DNA of 64,000 nt from Melampsora larici-populina 98AG31 (Eukaryota; Basidiomycota; Pucciniomycetes; Pucciniales; Melampsoraceae), in contig NW_006768767.1 in the NCBI RefSeq assembly GCF_000204055.1, positions 1 through 64,000 on the forward strand. Reading direction: 5' to 3'. The notes beneath the pieces were generated by a model. That model made no database searches. It was not told where the DNA came from and saw only the letters and a list, made by a program, of their open reading frames with translations. Of this stretch, positions 45,745-55,973 are shown in pieces. Numbering within the stretch: position 1 is the first letter of the stretch; the number at the start of each line of letters is the position of its first letter. A program made the position numbers and the translations under genes.

Positions 45745-46986
45745 ATGATGATAATCGATGAAACTGATCTTAATGAAATACTAAATGATAGTCATGACCA
45801 GAACACTAATACTACTAATCAACTTGACTTACCATTAATCGAATCTTGGATTGATTTTAGTGAATGTGCTCTTCTTCATCAATCTTCTCAATTCATTCCA
45901 AAATCATCTAATCATCATTCAACTACTACAACCAGTACTACCAACACAACACAAGATCATTCTACAAGTCCTTCAACTTCTTCTTCTGCTTCTTCTCTTA
46001 CTTCTCCTTTTTGTGATCATTCTTCTTTTTTAACACTATCTCCTCCTCCTGTTTCTGTAAGTGATTTGAAACTTGTATATTGACTTCTTCACTCATCAAT
46101 CACTGACCTTGGAAACCTATATTCTTCTGATCTGATCTCGGTTCTAAGCTTAATGATCCATTACCGATCACTAGAACAGAGTATGGTTTAATAGATGAAT
46201 TTTGGTCACAGATCTCAACTGGAGCTACAACAGATCAAAGAACATTAAGAACCTCAGAAAATGATGATGAATTATTAAGATTTGTTGTACAAGCAGAAGA
46301 AGAAGAAGAAGGTTTAAGAAGAAACCGATCGATTCAACCGATCGAAACTAAACTTTCACAATCTAGAATCGATCCTTTGTTACTTTCGATTGATGAAGTT
46401 CATCCGATTCCACTTGGAGACCATCATCCATTCTGTTCATCTTCATCATCAAACATCAAATTAGATCAAGTCGATAGTTTCTTAAATAAGATTGATCCAC
46501 TTCAATACCATCCCCAACCACAACCACAAAGTCAAAATGAATATATAGTATATGAAGGATTCGATAGGATTCCAGAAACACAATCACCGACTCAATCGAT
46601 CAGCTCATCAACCCATTCATCAATCCCAACCCAACCAAACCCAACTTCAAAAGAATCTAATCAAAATCATGTTTCAAGAGGTGGGAAAAGGAAAGATTTC
46701 TTGGAAAGAAACCGATTGGCTGCTAGTCGTTCGAGAGCTAAACGTAAACAAACTGAAACCGGTTTGGAAAGTAAAGCTAGAGGTTTAGAGGATCAGAATG
46801 TTAAATTGAGAAGTGTGGTTCAGGAATTGGAAATCGAGTTACGTCAACTTAAAGAAATTTTGTTTGATGGTCTGTGTTTTCTTCTCGTTTTGTCTTTTGC
46901 TTTTGGTTTTTAAATTTCTCATTTGGTTCTGATTGATGGTACTTTTTTTTGGTTTCTTTTGGAGTTTAGTTCGAATGATTGGTTAA
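45745..46986 (+). CDS. bZIP transcription factor (ATF/CREB-like)
   Basis: Exons are 45745-46056 and 46149-46869, with a probable third at 46970-46986 (349 aa). If the last intron is retained the frame ends at 46913 with a hydrophobic tail (LCFLLVLSFAFGF) that looks like translated intron, so I prefer the spliced end. Residues 1-104 are acidic, then Ser/Thr-rich, as in activation regions. An acidic run (EEEEE) lies near residue 155. The basic region (about 284-305, KRKDFLERNRLAASRSRAKRKQ) has the Asn-x7-Arg pattern that contacts DNA. The leucine zipper follows (LESKARGLEDQNVKLRSVVQELEIELRQLKEIL). ATF/CREB-type factors bind TGACGTCA-like sites and regulate stress, mating or infection genes; the specific target here is unknown. 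The second exon acceptor is TTCTAAG. Confidence 0.9.
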
Positions 46987-47899
46987 GGTTTTTCGTAATC
47001 CCAAAATCAAAAATCAAAAATCAAAGAAAAAAGTCTTTCATTTTAATTGTTGTTTGTTTTGCATCTTAATTCTAATTCTATACATTCCACATTAATCATC
47101 TTTTTCTCTGTCCAACAATCACTTGTAAAAAGATATGAAGAATAAAAAAACAGATCTTTCCTGTAACAAAAACTAAAAAAACATTTCTTTTTTTTCTTTT
47201 GATTCATATGTCATCTTAAAATTTTTCTCCATGTAATTCTTTTTAAAACCAATCATCGATCATGTTTGTTTGTTTTCAATCATTTGTTTGTTTTCAATTT
47301 CATTTGTCTTTTTATATATATACTTGGCGTTGTTTTCATTTATGTACAATTGATTGTTTGATTGACTTTTTGGTTCATGTAAATCTTCTTCCGCAAAGAA
47401 AAAAAAACTCATCATCTAATTATTTTCATTGTTTTTCAAATATTTTAAAAAAAAATTGTACTACATATATATTGTTAAAATTTGTATTACAAAGTAGACC
47501 AAAGAAAACTGAAACCAAGTGAAATGCAGATAGAAATTAAAAGAAGAAGAAGAAGAAGTTGTTGAGAAGGAAAATGGTGTGAGGTGATGATTGGATCGAA
47601 AAAAACTTAGCAAAAGGAAAAGAAGAACAGAAAGTGAATCTTTTGAAATTCATTAACGGATGTTGATGAACATTTTTTCTTGACTTGAAGATTTGATGTC
47701 TTTAACTTGTGGATGAGATGAACTAATTCTTTTACAGACCATAAGCTTGAATGTATAATTCAAGAATGGTGTCTTTGAGTTTCTTGTTTGACTAAGTTCA
47801 GTATGTACCCTGGTGTGTGTTCTTGAAAAATACTAAGTCTAGCTGATGAACTAGGCTCAGAGGTACTAGTACTATATACTAGACTTATATGTCTAAACA
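46987..47899. other. 3' flank of bZIP gene, low complexity
   Basis: T- and A-rich sequence with a (GAA)n tract at about 47541-47556. No gene seen. Confidence 0.4.
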
Positions 47900-48181
47900 C
47901 TCAAGACAGGACCCCGGTATGCTCCTATGAAGGGTACAGATCTAGAATTGTGACTTTTGAGCTCGCGCGGAGATACGACATATGGGATTAAACAGCTTTC
48001 TCTTGGATTTTACCGGTTTCTGCCTGAATTTCAGAGTTGCTAAGTCCAATACAGCTGATTAAAAAGACTAAACCTGTCTTAAAGCTATGGGTAAAGCCAG
48101 GGACAAGTTTCCGAGCGAGCTCAAAAGTCACATTTTTGGATCTGTACCCCTTATAAGAGCATACCGGGGTCCTCTCAAGAC
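47900..48181. mobile_element. Non-autonomous hAT-type element with 8-bp target duplication
   Basis: CTCAAGAC at 47900-47907 is repeated exactly at 48174-48181. Between them is a 266-bp element with ends AGGACCCCGGTATGCTC in inverted orientation. The inverted arms run about 65 bp, including GGGTACAGATC and GTGACTTTTGAGCTCGC. An exact 8-bp duplication is typical of hAT. No coding is seen. Confidence 0.88.
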
Positions 48182-48413
48182 TGCAAGAAAGTATACTTGT
48201 GATCACATAATCTTTGAGATGTATGTGCTACTGCCATACTAGATAAGATTTCAGTAAGGATACATACATAGATTTAAGTGAGAATGTGATTCTTCAGTCT
48301 GATCTGAATAGCTTTAATCAATTGGATTATTTAGAATCATTTTAGGATCTTAAGATTTTAGATTCATCAAAGGGATGTGTTGTAAGTTTTTGATTAGGAT
48401 TTATGTACAATAG

Positions 48414-48621
48414 GGGGTTTCAAGTTGGCCAAAAAGTGCCTAAAATGTTTGCACTCTTGCCTCCCAACCCTTGAATTTTCATTCATTTTTTTATAGAATA
48501 AACACTAGAATGTGCTTCTTGGGAAGGGCTTTCTGGAAGTTTTTTAAAAATTGGGAAGTTATAAGCTATGTTTTTATGTAGGGATATTTGAATTTTAGGC
48601 ACTTTTTTAACTTGAAACCCC
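48414..48621. mobile_element. MITE with GGGGTTTCAAGTT inverted ends
   Basis: The left end GGGGTTTCAAGTTGGCCAAA and the inverted right end GGGGTTTCAAGTTAAAAAAG are followed by AGTGCCTAAAAT on both sides. The total is 208 bp. No clear target duplication. Confidence 0.7.
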
Positions 48622-49137
48622 AGGTGATCATGCAGGCTGAGTAGTACTTGAAGTCTTGTTCGTATTTGTAAGGTTGGTATGATGGTTCGGTCCTTTGGAA
48701 GACTATATTGTGTATTTATCTTTTTTTTGGAGTTAGACTTGAAGCTCATAGGATGGTCTGAGCCATATTACGATGGTCAAGATGGTATTCTATATCACTC
48801 ATGCTTTGAGTTATTTGGTCTGTAGTGTAACTCTACGGACGTGAAAGATGAGTAAAGTGAGAAAGGTTTTGATTGGAATAATTAACTGTGAAGGGTACCA
48901 TGCGTTAAGAAATTAGTCACTCTTGAATTGGGTGGGTTTGACGCGTTTTTGGATTATTTCTTAAGAATGTCGGTTTTATGTAGGACAATCTTATTCGATT
49001 TGATCCTACATTCTTGAGCTCGAAGGCTCGGGTTTGACACCTGTATTCCTTCAAAAGTTATATAACTGCATGCATATAATAATTTGTAGTCGGATTAGAG
49101 TCTCTGGACGAGTTTTTCGTGCTACGGAAGAAGCAAG

Positions 49138-49216
49138 ATTTCACAATAAGCTTAACTAAGCCCCTCTAGCGCGTTCGCCGCGCCCTCGAGGGGCTTAGTT
49201 AAGCTTAATTTCACAA
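49138..49216. mobile_element. 61-bp MITE with perfect 20-bp ends and 9-bp target duplication
   Basis: ATTTCACAA at 49138-49146 is repeated at 49208-49216. The element between has perfect inverted ends TAAGCTTAACTAAGCCCCTC around a GC-rich 21-bp core. A 9-bp duplication suggests a Mutator-like origin. One half-terminus (TTAGTTAAGCTTA) recurs at 49481-49493. Confidence 0.85.
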
Positions 49217-49917
49217 TGAGAGCTGTTCTCAAAGAGTACATCACTGACCAAAACTAGACTGATCAAGGGTCGTTGAGTAGGGCCGATAATGAAAGGATAA
49301 GAAGCGCTCAAGGGGCCTTTGACAACCTTCAAAGAACAGAATGGTTACCTGAACATCATCTCTCTGTGTTAAAAGTGCGGATTGTTAGAAGGTTGGGAAC
49401 TTGGGTGAGATGTGAAATGTCGGCCTTCAAATCTTGTGGAAAGTTTCCTCTTCGTGGGCACGCCGACCGCGCTCGTGGGATTAGTTAAGCTTAGGAAAGC
49501 GCGGAAGGTCAACAACTTCGCCCACACCAGTGTTGAGTCTTGACAGTTCGCTCAACCCCACAAGTCCTGATAAATGGATACAGCAAAGCCTTGGCGGTCT
49601 AGAAACTTGGTGATGGCGTCAAGCACCTAGTCAATCAGGATCATAGGTTGTCCAGTTGGCCGGTTTGAATACGAAGGTGATGGAAAAACCGCTTGTCAAT
49701 AGACCCTGGTGGCCAGTATGTACAATTGCGATATCACTCAACCAAGGAAGGATGAGTCAATCGAAGTTTTTCCAACACGTAACTTGGCACATTTTTTTCT
49801 TTATAGACGTCTTGCTCTTCAGCAATTTTACTGGTGCTCGCTTTGTGATATCCTATCTTGTCAATTTTTTTATACCCTTACACTGAACTAAGATACCCTC
49901 TCTTATCCCTGCCTAGC
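49217..49917. other. Upstream region of the first glycosidase gene
   Basis: No gene is seen. GC content is higher than average around 49270-49500, with a half MITE terminus near 49485. The last 100 bp are the likely leader. Confidence 0.4.
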
Positions 49918-51533
49918 ATGATTTTTTTGCCATTATATACTTGCATTTTCTTTAGCATTATCTATCAACTCAACGCTAGTCATGAACCTGACTATCAGCC
50001 TACAATAGACCTTGCATATGAGGTTCTTGGTCGAATAAGCAATCACAGGTAATACTTTGTTTACTTTCATTTCATAGAACAAAGTCTGACAAGAAGATAT
50101 TTCATTTCATTTCAATCTTATAGTTGGGAATATGGAACCTACGCAGAAGTGATGGTACAACTCGAAGGCGATTCAGAACTTAGTGTTTTCGCACCTAACG
50201 TAAGTTTACCATTACCTATCACACCTAATCCTAAACTTTGGCAACCCAAACCATTATTTAAATTAGTCGATTCAATCTTAGCCAAAAGATTATCAAATGC
50301 TACAACGATCATTGAAGCTGATGGAGCAGCTGCTGATCCTGCCAGTCTTGGTGTACCTCTTTTGGTTTTAGATAATGCTTCAAAAAGAGCCAGCAAGAAA
50401 CCTAAATATGATTATTTAAAGATTGCACAAGAACAATATGATCATTTGATTAACAAAGTTCCAAAGGATACTAATGGGGCAATTTCTCAACGTGAATCGG
50501 AGGTTCAATACTGGTCAGTCAATATCATGATCTTGTCTTGTTTTATCCGGATTCTTAATGACCAATTGAGGTTAATTGAATTAACACTGTTTCATTGAAA
50601 TCACAGGTCTGATTTTCTTCACATGGTGCCTCCTTTCCTCGCTTACGTGGGCGCGATAAATTCAAATTTCGCCATCTTAGAAAATTCGTACCTTCAATGT
50701 AAATATTATCGTGATGTGCTGCGGGACGGAGACACTGGAACATTTAGACACATCTTAAAGGGTAAGATACTTTTTTGTCTTCTATCAAACCAAAAGAACA
50801 TCGAAATCTCAAATCTTTGTATCCTTAGGTTCATTCAATGATACAGGTCTATGGAGTACTGGAAATGGATGGGCGGCTGCTGGAATGATGAGAGTTAGAC
50901 AAACTATGGAAGCAGTTTCAAATCAAGAATTAAAAGGAAAATTAACCAAGATGCAAACCGATTTAGAAACTTGGATTGCTGAGATCATTGTGGGATCATA
51001 TAAGTTTCAATCTTCGGAATCTCGTCTACTTCCGAATTACTATGACAAGAAAGCTGAGGACACATGTTAGTTTTCAAATTCTTCACAAACAAAATCTACC
51101 GCTCATCCTCAATTCTCTTCTTTATCTAAACGTAGATGACGAGGTATCAGGTACAGCTCTTTTGGCTGCTACAGCTTATCGGCTCGTCAACCTGAATCAT
51201 GAGTTTAAATCGATCTTACCAATGCACAAGATTGAAGAAGCCAGAAAGACGATCCTAGAAAAACATCTTGATCCGAAGACTGGAAGTGTTTCAACGGTTG
51301 TAGATCCATTAGATTGGAATGCAAAAGCTCCATACGATGGATCACCTGGTAAACAGAGTCCTGAAGCACAAGCCTTTGTGATCCTGATGCATACGGCTTG
51401 GAAGGTCTATGATTCATCATCTAAATCTTCTTCTAACTCGGATGGTTATACTTCAAATCCTGGCTCTGAATCTGACTCGTACCCTACTGAAGAATCTAAC
51501 TCATATCCTACTAGGAGGTACAGAAGAGTTTGA
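49918..51533 (+). CDS. Secreted six-hairpin glycosidase (GH105/GH88-like)
   Basis: Five exons, 49918-50048, 50124-50513, 50607-50761, 50829-51065 and 51136-51533, join in phase to 436 aa. The N-terminus (MIFLPLYTCIFFSIIYQLNA) is a good signal peptide. The enzyme part has SWEYGTYAEVMVQ (about 44), then GAISQRESEVQYWSDFLHMVPPFLAYVG, the characteristic WSDF-MVPPFLAY block, then YYRDVLRD, HILKGSFNDTGLWSTGNGWAAAGMMRV and SGTALLAATAYRL. Known families with this alpha/alpha six-hairpin barrel hydrolyse unsaturated glucuronyl or galacturonyl ends of pectin and related polysaccharides. The C-terminus adds a Ser-rich tail with SYPTEESNSYPTRR. In a plant-parasitic rust it would act on host wall material, which is inference. 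A second copy lies at 62301 onward. Confidence 0.85.
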
Positions 51534-52471
51534 ATTAAGCTGTTTAGATCACCAAGAGTGTGTTAAATCCTAGATGAATTTTTGTAGCTTCATTTTAAGT
51601 GAAGTTTTTTTTATCACTCCTTTAAAATTGTAATTAGTTTGGATGTTTGAGGTTTTCAAGTTTGGACGATGGACTTCAATTGTACAAATTAGATTCATAT
51701 ACCAAATGCCACATTGCCACAGATCATACGGCTGTCAATGAGAGATGATGATTGAACATATGGTTTGAATTCCAACTATGAGTTCTTTGAAAACAGCTTG
51801 AATGGACTGTTGATATAAATCCTCAGGACTTAATTGTGATCACCAACCCAAGTCCCAAGTTGACATTGCAATCAGAGCACAACCAATTTCTTTGGATTCC
51901 TTTGCATTTATTTGTTACCAAACACAACAAAACATGTGTGATGATCATTTGACTCACAATGTAACAAACAAGTACCCTGCCTTATGTCATGATGTTTTGT
52001 AAAATTGACACCTACACTACACTTGAATAGAGATCCAATTGCATAGATTTAAAGCATGTTCACTTAGCTTGGTTTTGTAGAAATTGGTTTTCAGACACCA
52101 CTTTTGTATGTACATGTATTACAGGCTTTTGTTTGAAAACTGTCCTATTTTGATATTTCTAAAGAAAGAGAACACAAATCATGTGAAAAGTGTTTGCTCT
52201 CTGTTGATCATTTAAGGACAACACAGCCCAGAAACAAATTGGTGGTGGTGCAAACCACCACCACCAATCATGTCTGAATCATCTGATGCATGAACTTCAC
52301 AAGGTCATTGACCTCTTTCAGAACTATCTATTTTTTCAATGTTGTTATTAAAGCCAGAAAAGAATTCTTAGTCTGAAACCAGCTCCCAAGACTTGATGTC
52401 AAACGTTCAAACACTGTGGGAATAAATATACAAAGGAGATTTTAAAAGTCATATACATTTTTGGGTGTATT
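51534..52471. other. 3' flank of glycosidase gene
   Basis: No gene seen. A short perfect palindrome, TGGTGGTG...CACCACCA, lies at 52240-52265. Confidence 0.35.
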
Positions 52472-52632
52472 TACAGGATACAAAGTAGAAGCCGGGCACG
52501 TGCCCGGAATTATTTTGGCAGTAAATTTTGATTTTCTGGGCAAAATTCCGGGCCCAGAATTCAAATTTACTGCCAAAAAAAAATCTGGGCACAAAGCCGG
52601 GCGCGTGCCTGGCTTCTACTTTGTATCCCGTA
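52472..52632. mobile_element. MITE with GGATACAAAGTAGAAGCC ends, TA target site
   Basis: TA at 52472-52473 and 52631-52632 flank inverted ends C(A/G)GGATACAAAGTAGAAGCC. The inner arms include GGGCACGTGCCCGG-like palindromes and TTTGAATTCTGGGC-like strings. It shares the terminal GATACAAAGT and TA flank with the element at 43926-44096. Confidence 0.85.
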
Positions 52633-52689
52633 ATTGTTGAATGGACAAACTTGAATTTGAGGGTTTGATCAAAGCCCTTGAAGGCCAGC

Positions 52690-53640
52690 TCACTGTTCAA
52701 CACAAGTAGTTTACACAGCCAAAGTGATCAATGATGTAATTAGATGTTACGCAACGCTTCTTATGATGAATACAGGTCATCTTTTCCTTGTAAACTGGCT
52801 GCAAACCTATTTTTGAAGTTACGGGTATTTTCAGATGATGTCCAAATTTGGTTTACTAATGTGCATCTTGTAGAGCTTGTGATACTTATCAATAATAGGC
52901 GCCATATCAGGTACTTCTGATGAGTAATGGATGAGTTATTGAGTTGTGAAGTTAAGGTTTTTGTATGTAAATGTTGTTACATGTATGCATGTAAGTCTAA
53001 AATTTGATGTTTGCATCAATTTCTTATTCCTCTTTTAACTTTCTTCACAAACCTATGTTACTACTGATTAAAAGTTTTTAAACTATGTAATCTACTCTAC
53101 TGCGTTGAATGAGCTATCTATCCTCCAATTCTGACGTCATTTGACATATGTAATAAGCTGAAAACCTCCATTTTTGACAAAATTCACCCATTTTTACCAC
53201 TTTACACAGCTATTGCTACTAGTCTCTTGCTCCTGTAATGTTACATCATCATCTATAGCCTTAAAAATCACGTAAATTCTGCTTGGCAACCTCATATGTT
53301 ACTAACACCACCATTATATATGTAAACTACCTGTAAAACCCGTGTTTAAAACTTCAAAAAAGTACTGTTTTCCTAATAGCTTCTATTCCTCCTTATCAAC
53401 CATCAAGTATTAAGTTGTTATTGTGTAGGAAGATACTGTTCTTTCATCTTCTAACCTCACAATACCTAAGAACTTAAAATTGATACCCTAAAACCCATTT
53501 CCAAGCCTGTACACCTATACTTTCAAATTTTTCTTGTGTTTTTTGTTTCTTTTCTTTTCACAATCTTTTGTTAATAATTCATTCTGATCTTAGTGAGCTG
53601 TTTAAAATAAGTGTCCTCATAATAATCTAATGTGCAATGT
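52690..53640 (-). repeat. Non-coding repeat family, copy C (inverted, truncated)
   Basis: The reverse complement matches 59330-60200 of copy B: GGCTATAGATGATGATGT, GCTAATTACATATGTCAAAT, CATTCAACGCAG, and GTAACGGAGG-like strings. It lacks the TTGTTCCCC-to-CTACA end and thus the hairpin series. No coding. Confidence 0.75.
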
Positions 53641-54197
53641 ATAATCCTAAAAGATCTTCTATTGATCAGATTCCATCAATTTTGGGTTTTCCTTTATGCT
53701 GAACGTTTCTAATAACTTGATAAACAAACTATACTTAATTTTATTTGATTGATCCCATAAATTGATCACAACAACGGTGTTACTGAATTTACAAAGCTTT
53801 AAAACATAAATTTAGAGCATCTGTCACTTTGCAATCAGGCTTTTTAAGGATCGAGCAACCCTAAAAAGACTGATTGCAACTTGGCAACCCTGTGGCTTGT
53901 GTTTCTCTTCTTGAACCGCCCTAATCTTACTCTCCTAATTTCAAGCCTTCCTAATGATACTCTTATAAGATCCCAGCTTCTTCTTCCAACCAGTTCCACC
54001 TATGGTCCTTCTTCATGTGGTAGACCCAAAGAAAGATGCTGTATTATCATCTTTTGATTTATTTGGTATTTTGTAAAGGTGCTCTGGATTGAGATCAGTG
54101 TTACATTTGGTGTTGACAATACCCATTGCTTCTGGATTTTTGGGATGTTGTTTCAACTTCAACCTTGAAATTTTAAATCAATAACTTTTAGCTTGTT
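53641..54197. other. Unassigned sequence with a short hairpin
   Basis: GCAATCAGGCTTTTTAAGG (53831-53849) pairs with CCCTAAAAAGACTGATTGC (53859-53877). It sits next to TAGAGCATCTG, similar to Harbinger MITE ends, so it may be a short derivative. Nothing else is seen. Confidence 0.4.
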
Positions 54198-54339
54198 ACA
54201 CTGCCAGGATTAAACACTGTCCTAATTGGAATAATGTGTCACTTTTTTGGGATAATGAATTTTTGCCATATAAATGCTAAGCAATTAATGCAAAAGTGAT
54301 CATTATTCCATTGGGGACAGTGTTTAATCCTGGCAGTGT
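54198..54339. mobile_element. MITE with ACACTGCCAGGATTAAACAC ends
   Basis: ACACTGCCAGGATTAAACACTG... at the left and its inverted copy at the right extend about 40 bp with few mismatches (through GGAATAATG). The total is 142 bp, non-coding. The target duplication is uncertain. Confidence 0.8.
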
Positions 54340-55084
54340 CAATATAGCCACACTGCTTGATTGATCTTATGAGAGACCAGTTTGGGTCCTGTGGTGCAAG
54401 ATTGGTTTGCTGTCAATGTTTACACATCTCTGTCAACCGGTCCTCTCTTGCTATATACAAACTTCACTCAGGAGTTTCCTCCTCCTCTGCTTCATGTTTA
54501 TGCTTAGCTATCTTCTTCTAACTTTCAAATTAACAACATCAGTCAGTACTATTCTTCTTCATTTGATTTCCATTGAAATCTATTTCACTTCTTGTCTTCT
54601 TTTTCCTTTCATTTTACTTATTTGAGTATTTTTTTATCCTTTAGTTAACATATGAAGTATTCCACTTTGACTATTTTTAGACTGTTAACTTAATCTAAGT
54701 TTAAAACAAGCTAAAGTGTGGTCGTGGGGGGCGGTAGGCCTTAATTCATGTGACTGGACAGGCTCCCTGTGTGACAGGGTGCAGGAGTTGGTGGAAGGAA
54801 TAAGAAAATTTGAACAAAAAGTGAAGATACTGGTTGATTACCCCTTGGATTTGTGCTGAAAAGTAATGATAATAGGGTGAGAATTCTCTACTTTCAACGG
54901 AGATGTTCACTTTGTAATCCTTTGAAGTCATGGTGGGAAACTATCTCTTAGGCCTGGTACCATAGGGATATGTACCAGAATCTCTAACCTATTGTTCATC
55001 CTATATTTCCATGGAGCTATACAGGTGCCATTGTGACTTTGGGTACCTGTAACATTGATAATTTCTTTTCTGACATGCAAAATA
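54340..55084. other. Unassigned sequence, no supported gene
   Basis: Short frames only; the C- and T-rich part at 54470-54620 gives a hydrophobic artefact frame. A GGTACC/GGTGCC pair surrounds 54955-55060 but no element could be delimited. Confidence 0.3.
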
Positions 55085-55378
55085 GCATAACAACTTAAAG
55101 AAAATGTCAGTTTAAGTGATATTGCCAGTCAAAAGCAAAATTTGAAAGTATGTGGTGCCACATATGCAGTGCCATATACTTGCTTTGAGTACCATTATCA
55201 CATAACTTTTTCCAGTTTGACAAATTATTACATATGATTTACTCATTCAGATGAACCAACAGCTGAGCACCTCTGTATGTACATGATAGCTGCCTATGAA
55301 GGAGTGGAAAACCCAACAACCAGAACAATTTGACAACAAAGAACTCAAAAAATTAGGACACAAACCCCAACCCAAGAA
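55085..55378 (+). mobile_element. LINE 3' end, left part of an interrupted copy
   Basis: Matches the reverse complement of 18950-19215 closely and stops at the hAT insertion point (CCAAGAA, 55372-55378). The coding part (MKEWKTQQPEQFDNKEL-like) continues at 60819 on the far side of the hAT element. Confidence 0.8.
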
Positions 55379-55381
55379 CAA

Positions 55382-55560
55382 CGTTGGGCCGGTGCGTTGC
55401 TTTTGATGAGCAACGCCGAGCAACGGCTATGTCTGCGCAACGTTGAGCAACGCACCACCTATGACTTTTGCCCGGTGCGTTGCTCAGGGAGGAGGCGGTC
55501 ATGTCGCAGTTGCGGTGCGTTGCTGGCTACGCACCGAGCAACGCACCGCCTGCTACGGGC
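55382..55560. promoter_or_regulatory. Subterminal GCGTTGC repeats of the hAT element
   Basis: The heptamer GCGTTGC or GCAACGC, often extended to GGTGCGTTGC, occurs about nine times in both orientations within 180 bp. The right end repeats the pattern (60766-60808). In hAT elements such subterminal arrays bind the transposase. Confidence 0.7.
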
Positions 55561-55973
55561 TAGCCCCGGCCTTCCCGTATCGCCAAGTTGAGTCAAGTAC
55601 CTCCCAATCCATCACCTAGCCTCCACTGTCTTACCGATTCGGCTCCCTCCAACACATCAGCTACCCCTTGGAACCCCTTCTCAACGCAATCATGACCTGG
55701 TCTAGGCCCCTGGCCATCCGGAATCGACTCAAATATACTCAAACACAAGATCCCAGTTCTGATTTATTATCTCTTCAATCAAAATGTTCTTCTCATTCGC
55801 TTATCATCAATAATCCTGATAGACTACAATCGATCTTATTTCACCAGTCTGACTCTCATTCTCTCCCTCAAATTGATCATCCCAACATTCATCGCAAGAT
55901 ACTACAATCACTTTCATATTCTTTGTCCCCAGCTCACAATCTCACTCACAATCTTAGATTATCGCTTCTTGTA

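Noticed and set aside
54407..54625. Hydrophobic 72-codon frame
   Set aside because: Its hydrophobicity comes from T-rich non-coding DNA; no start context or homologous pattern supports it.
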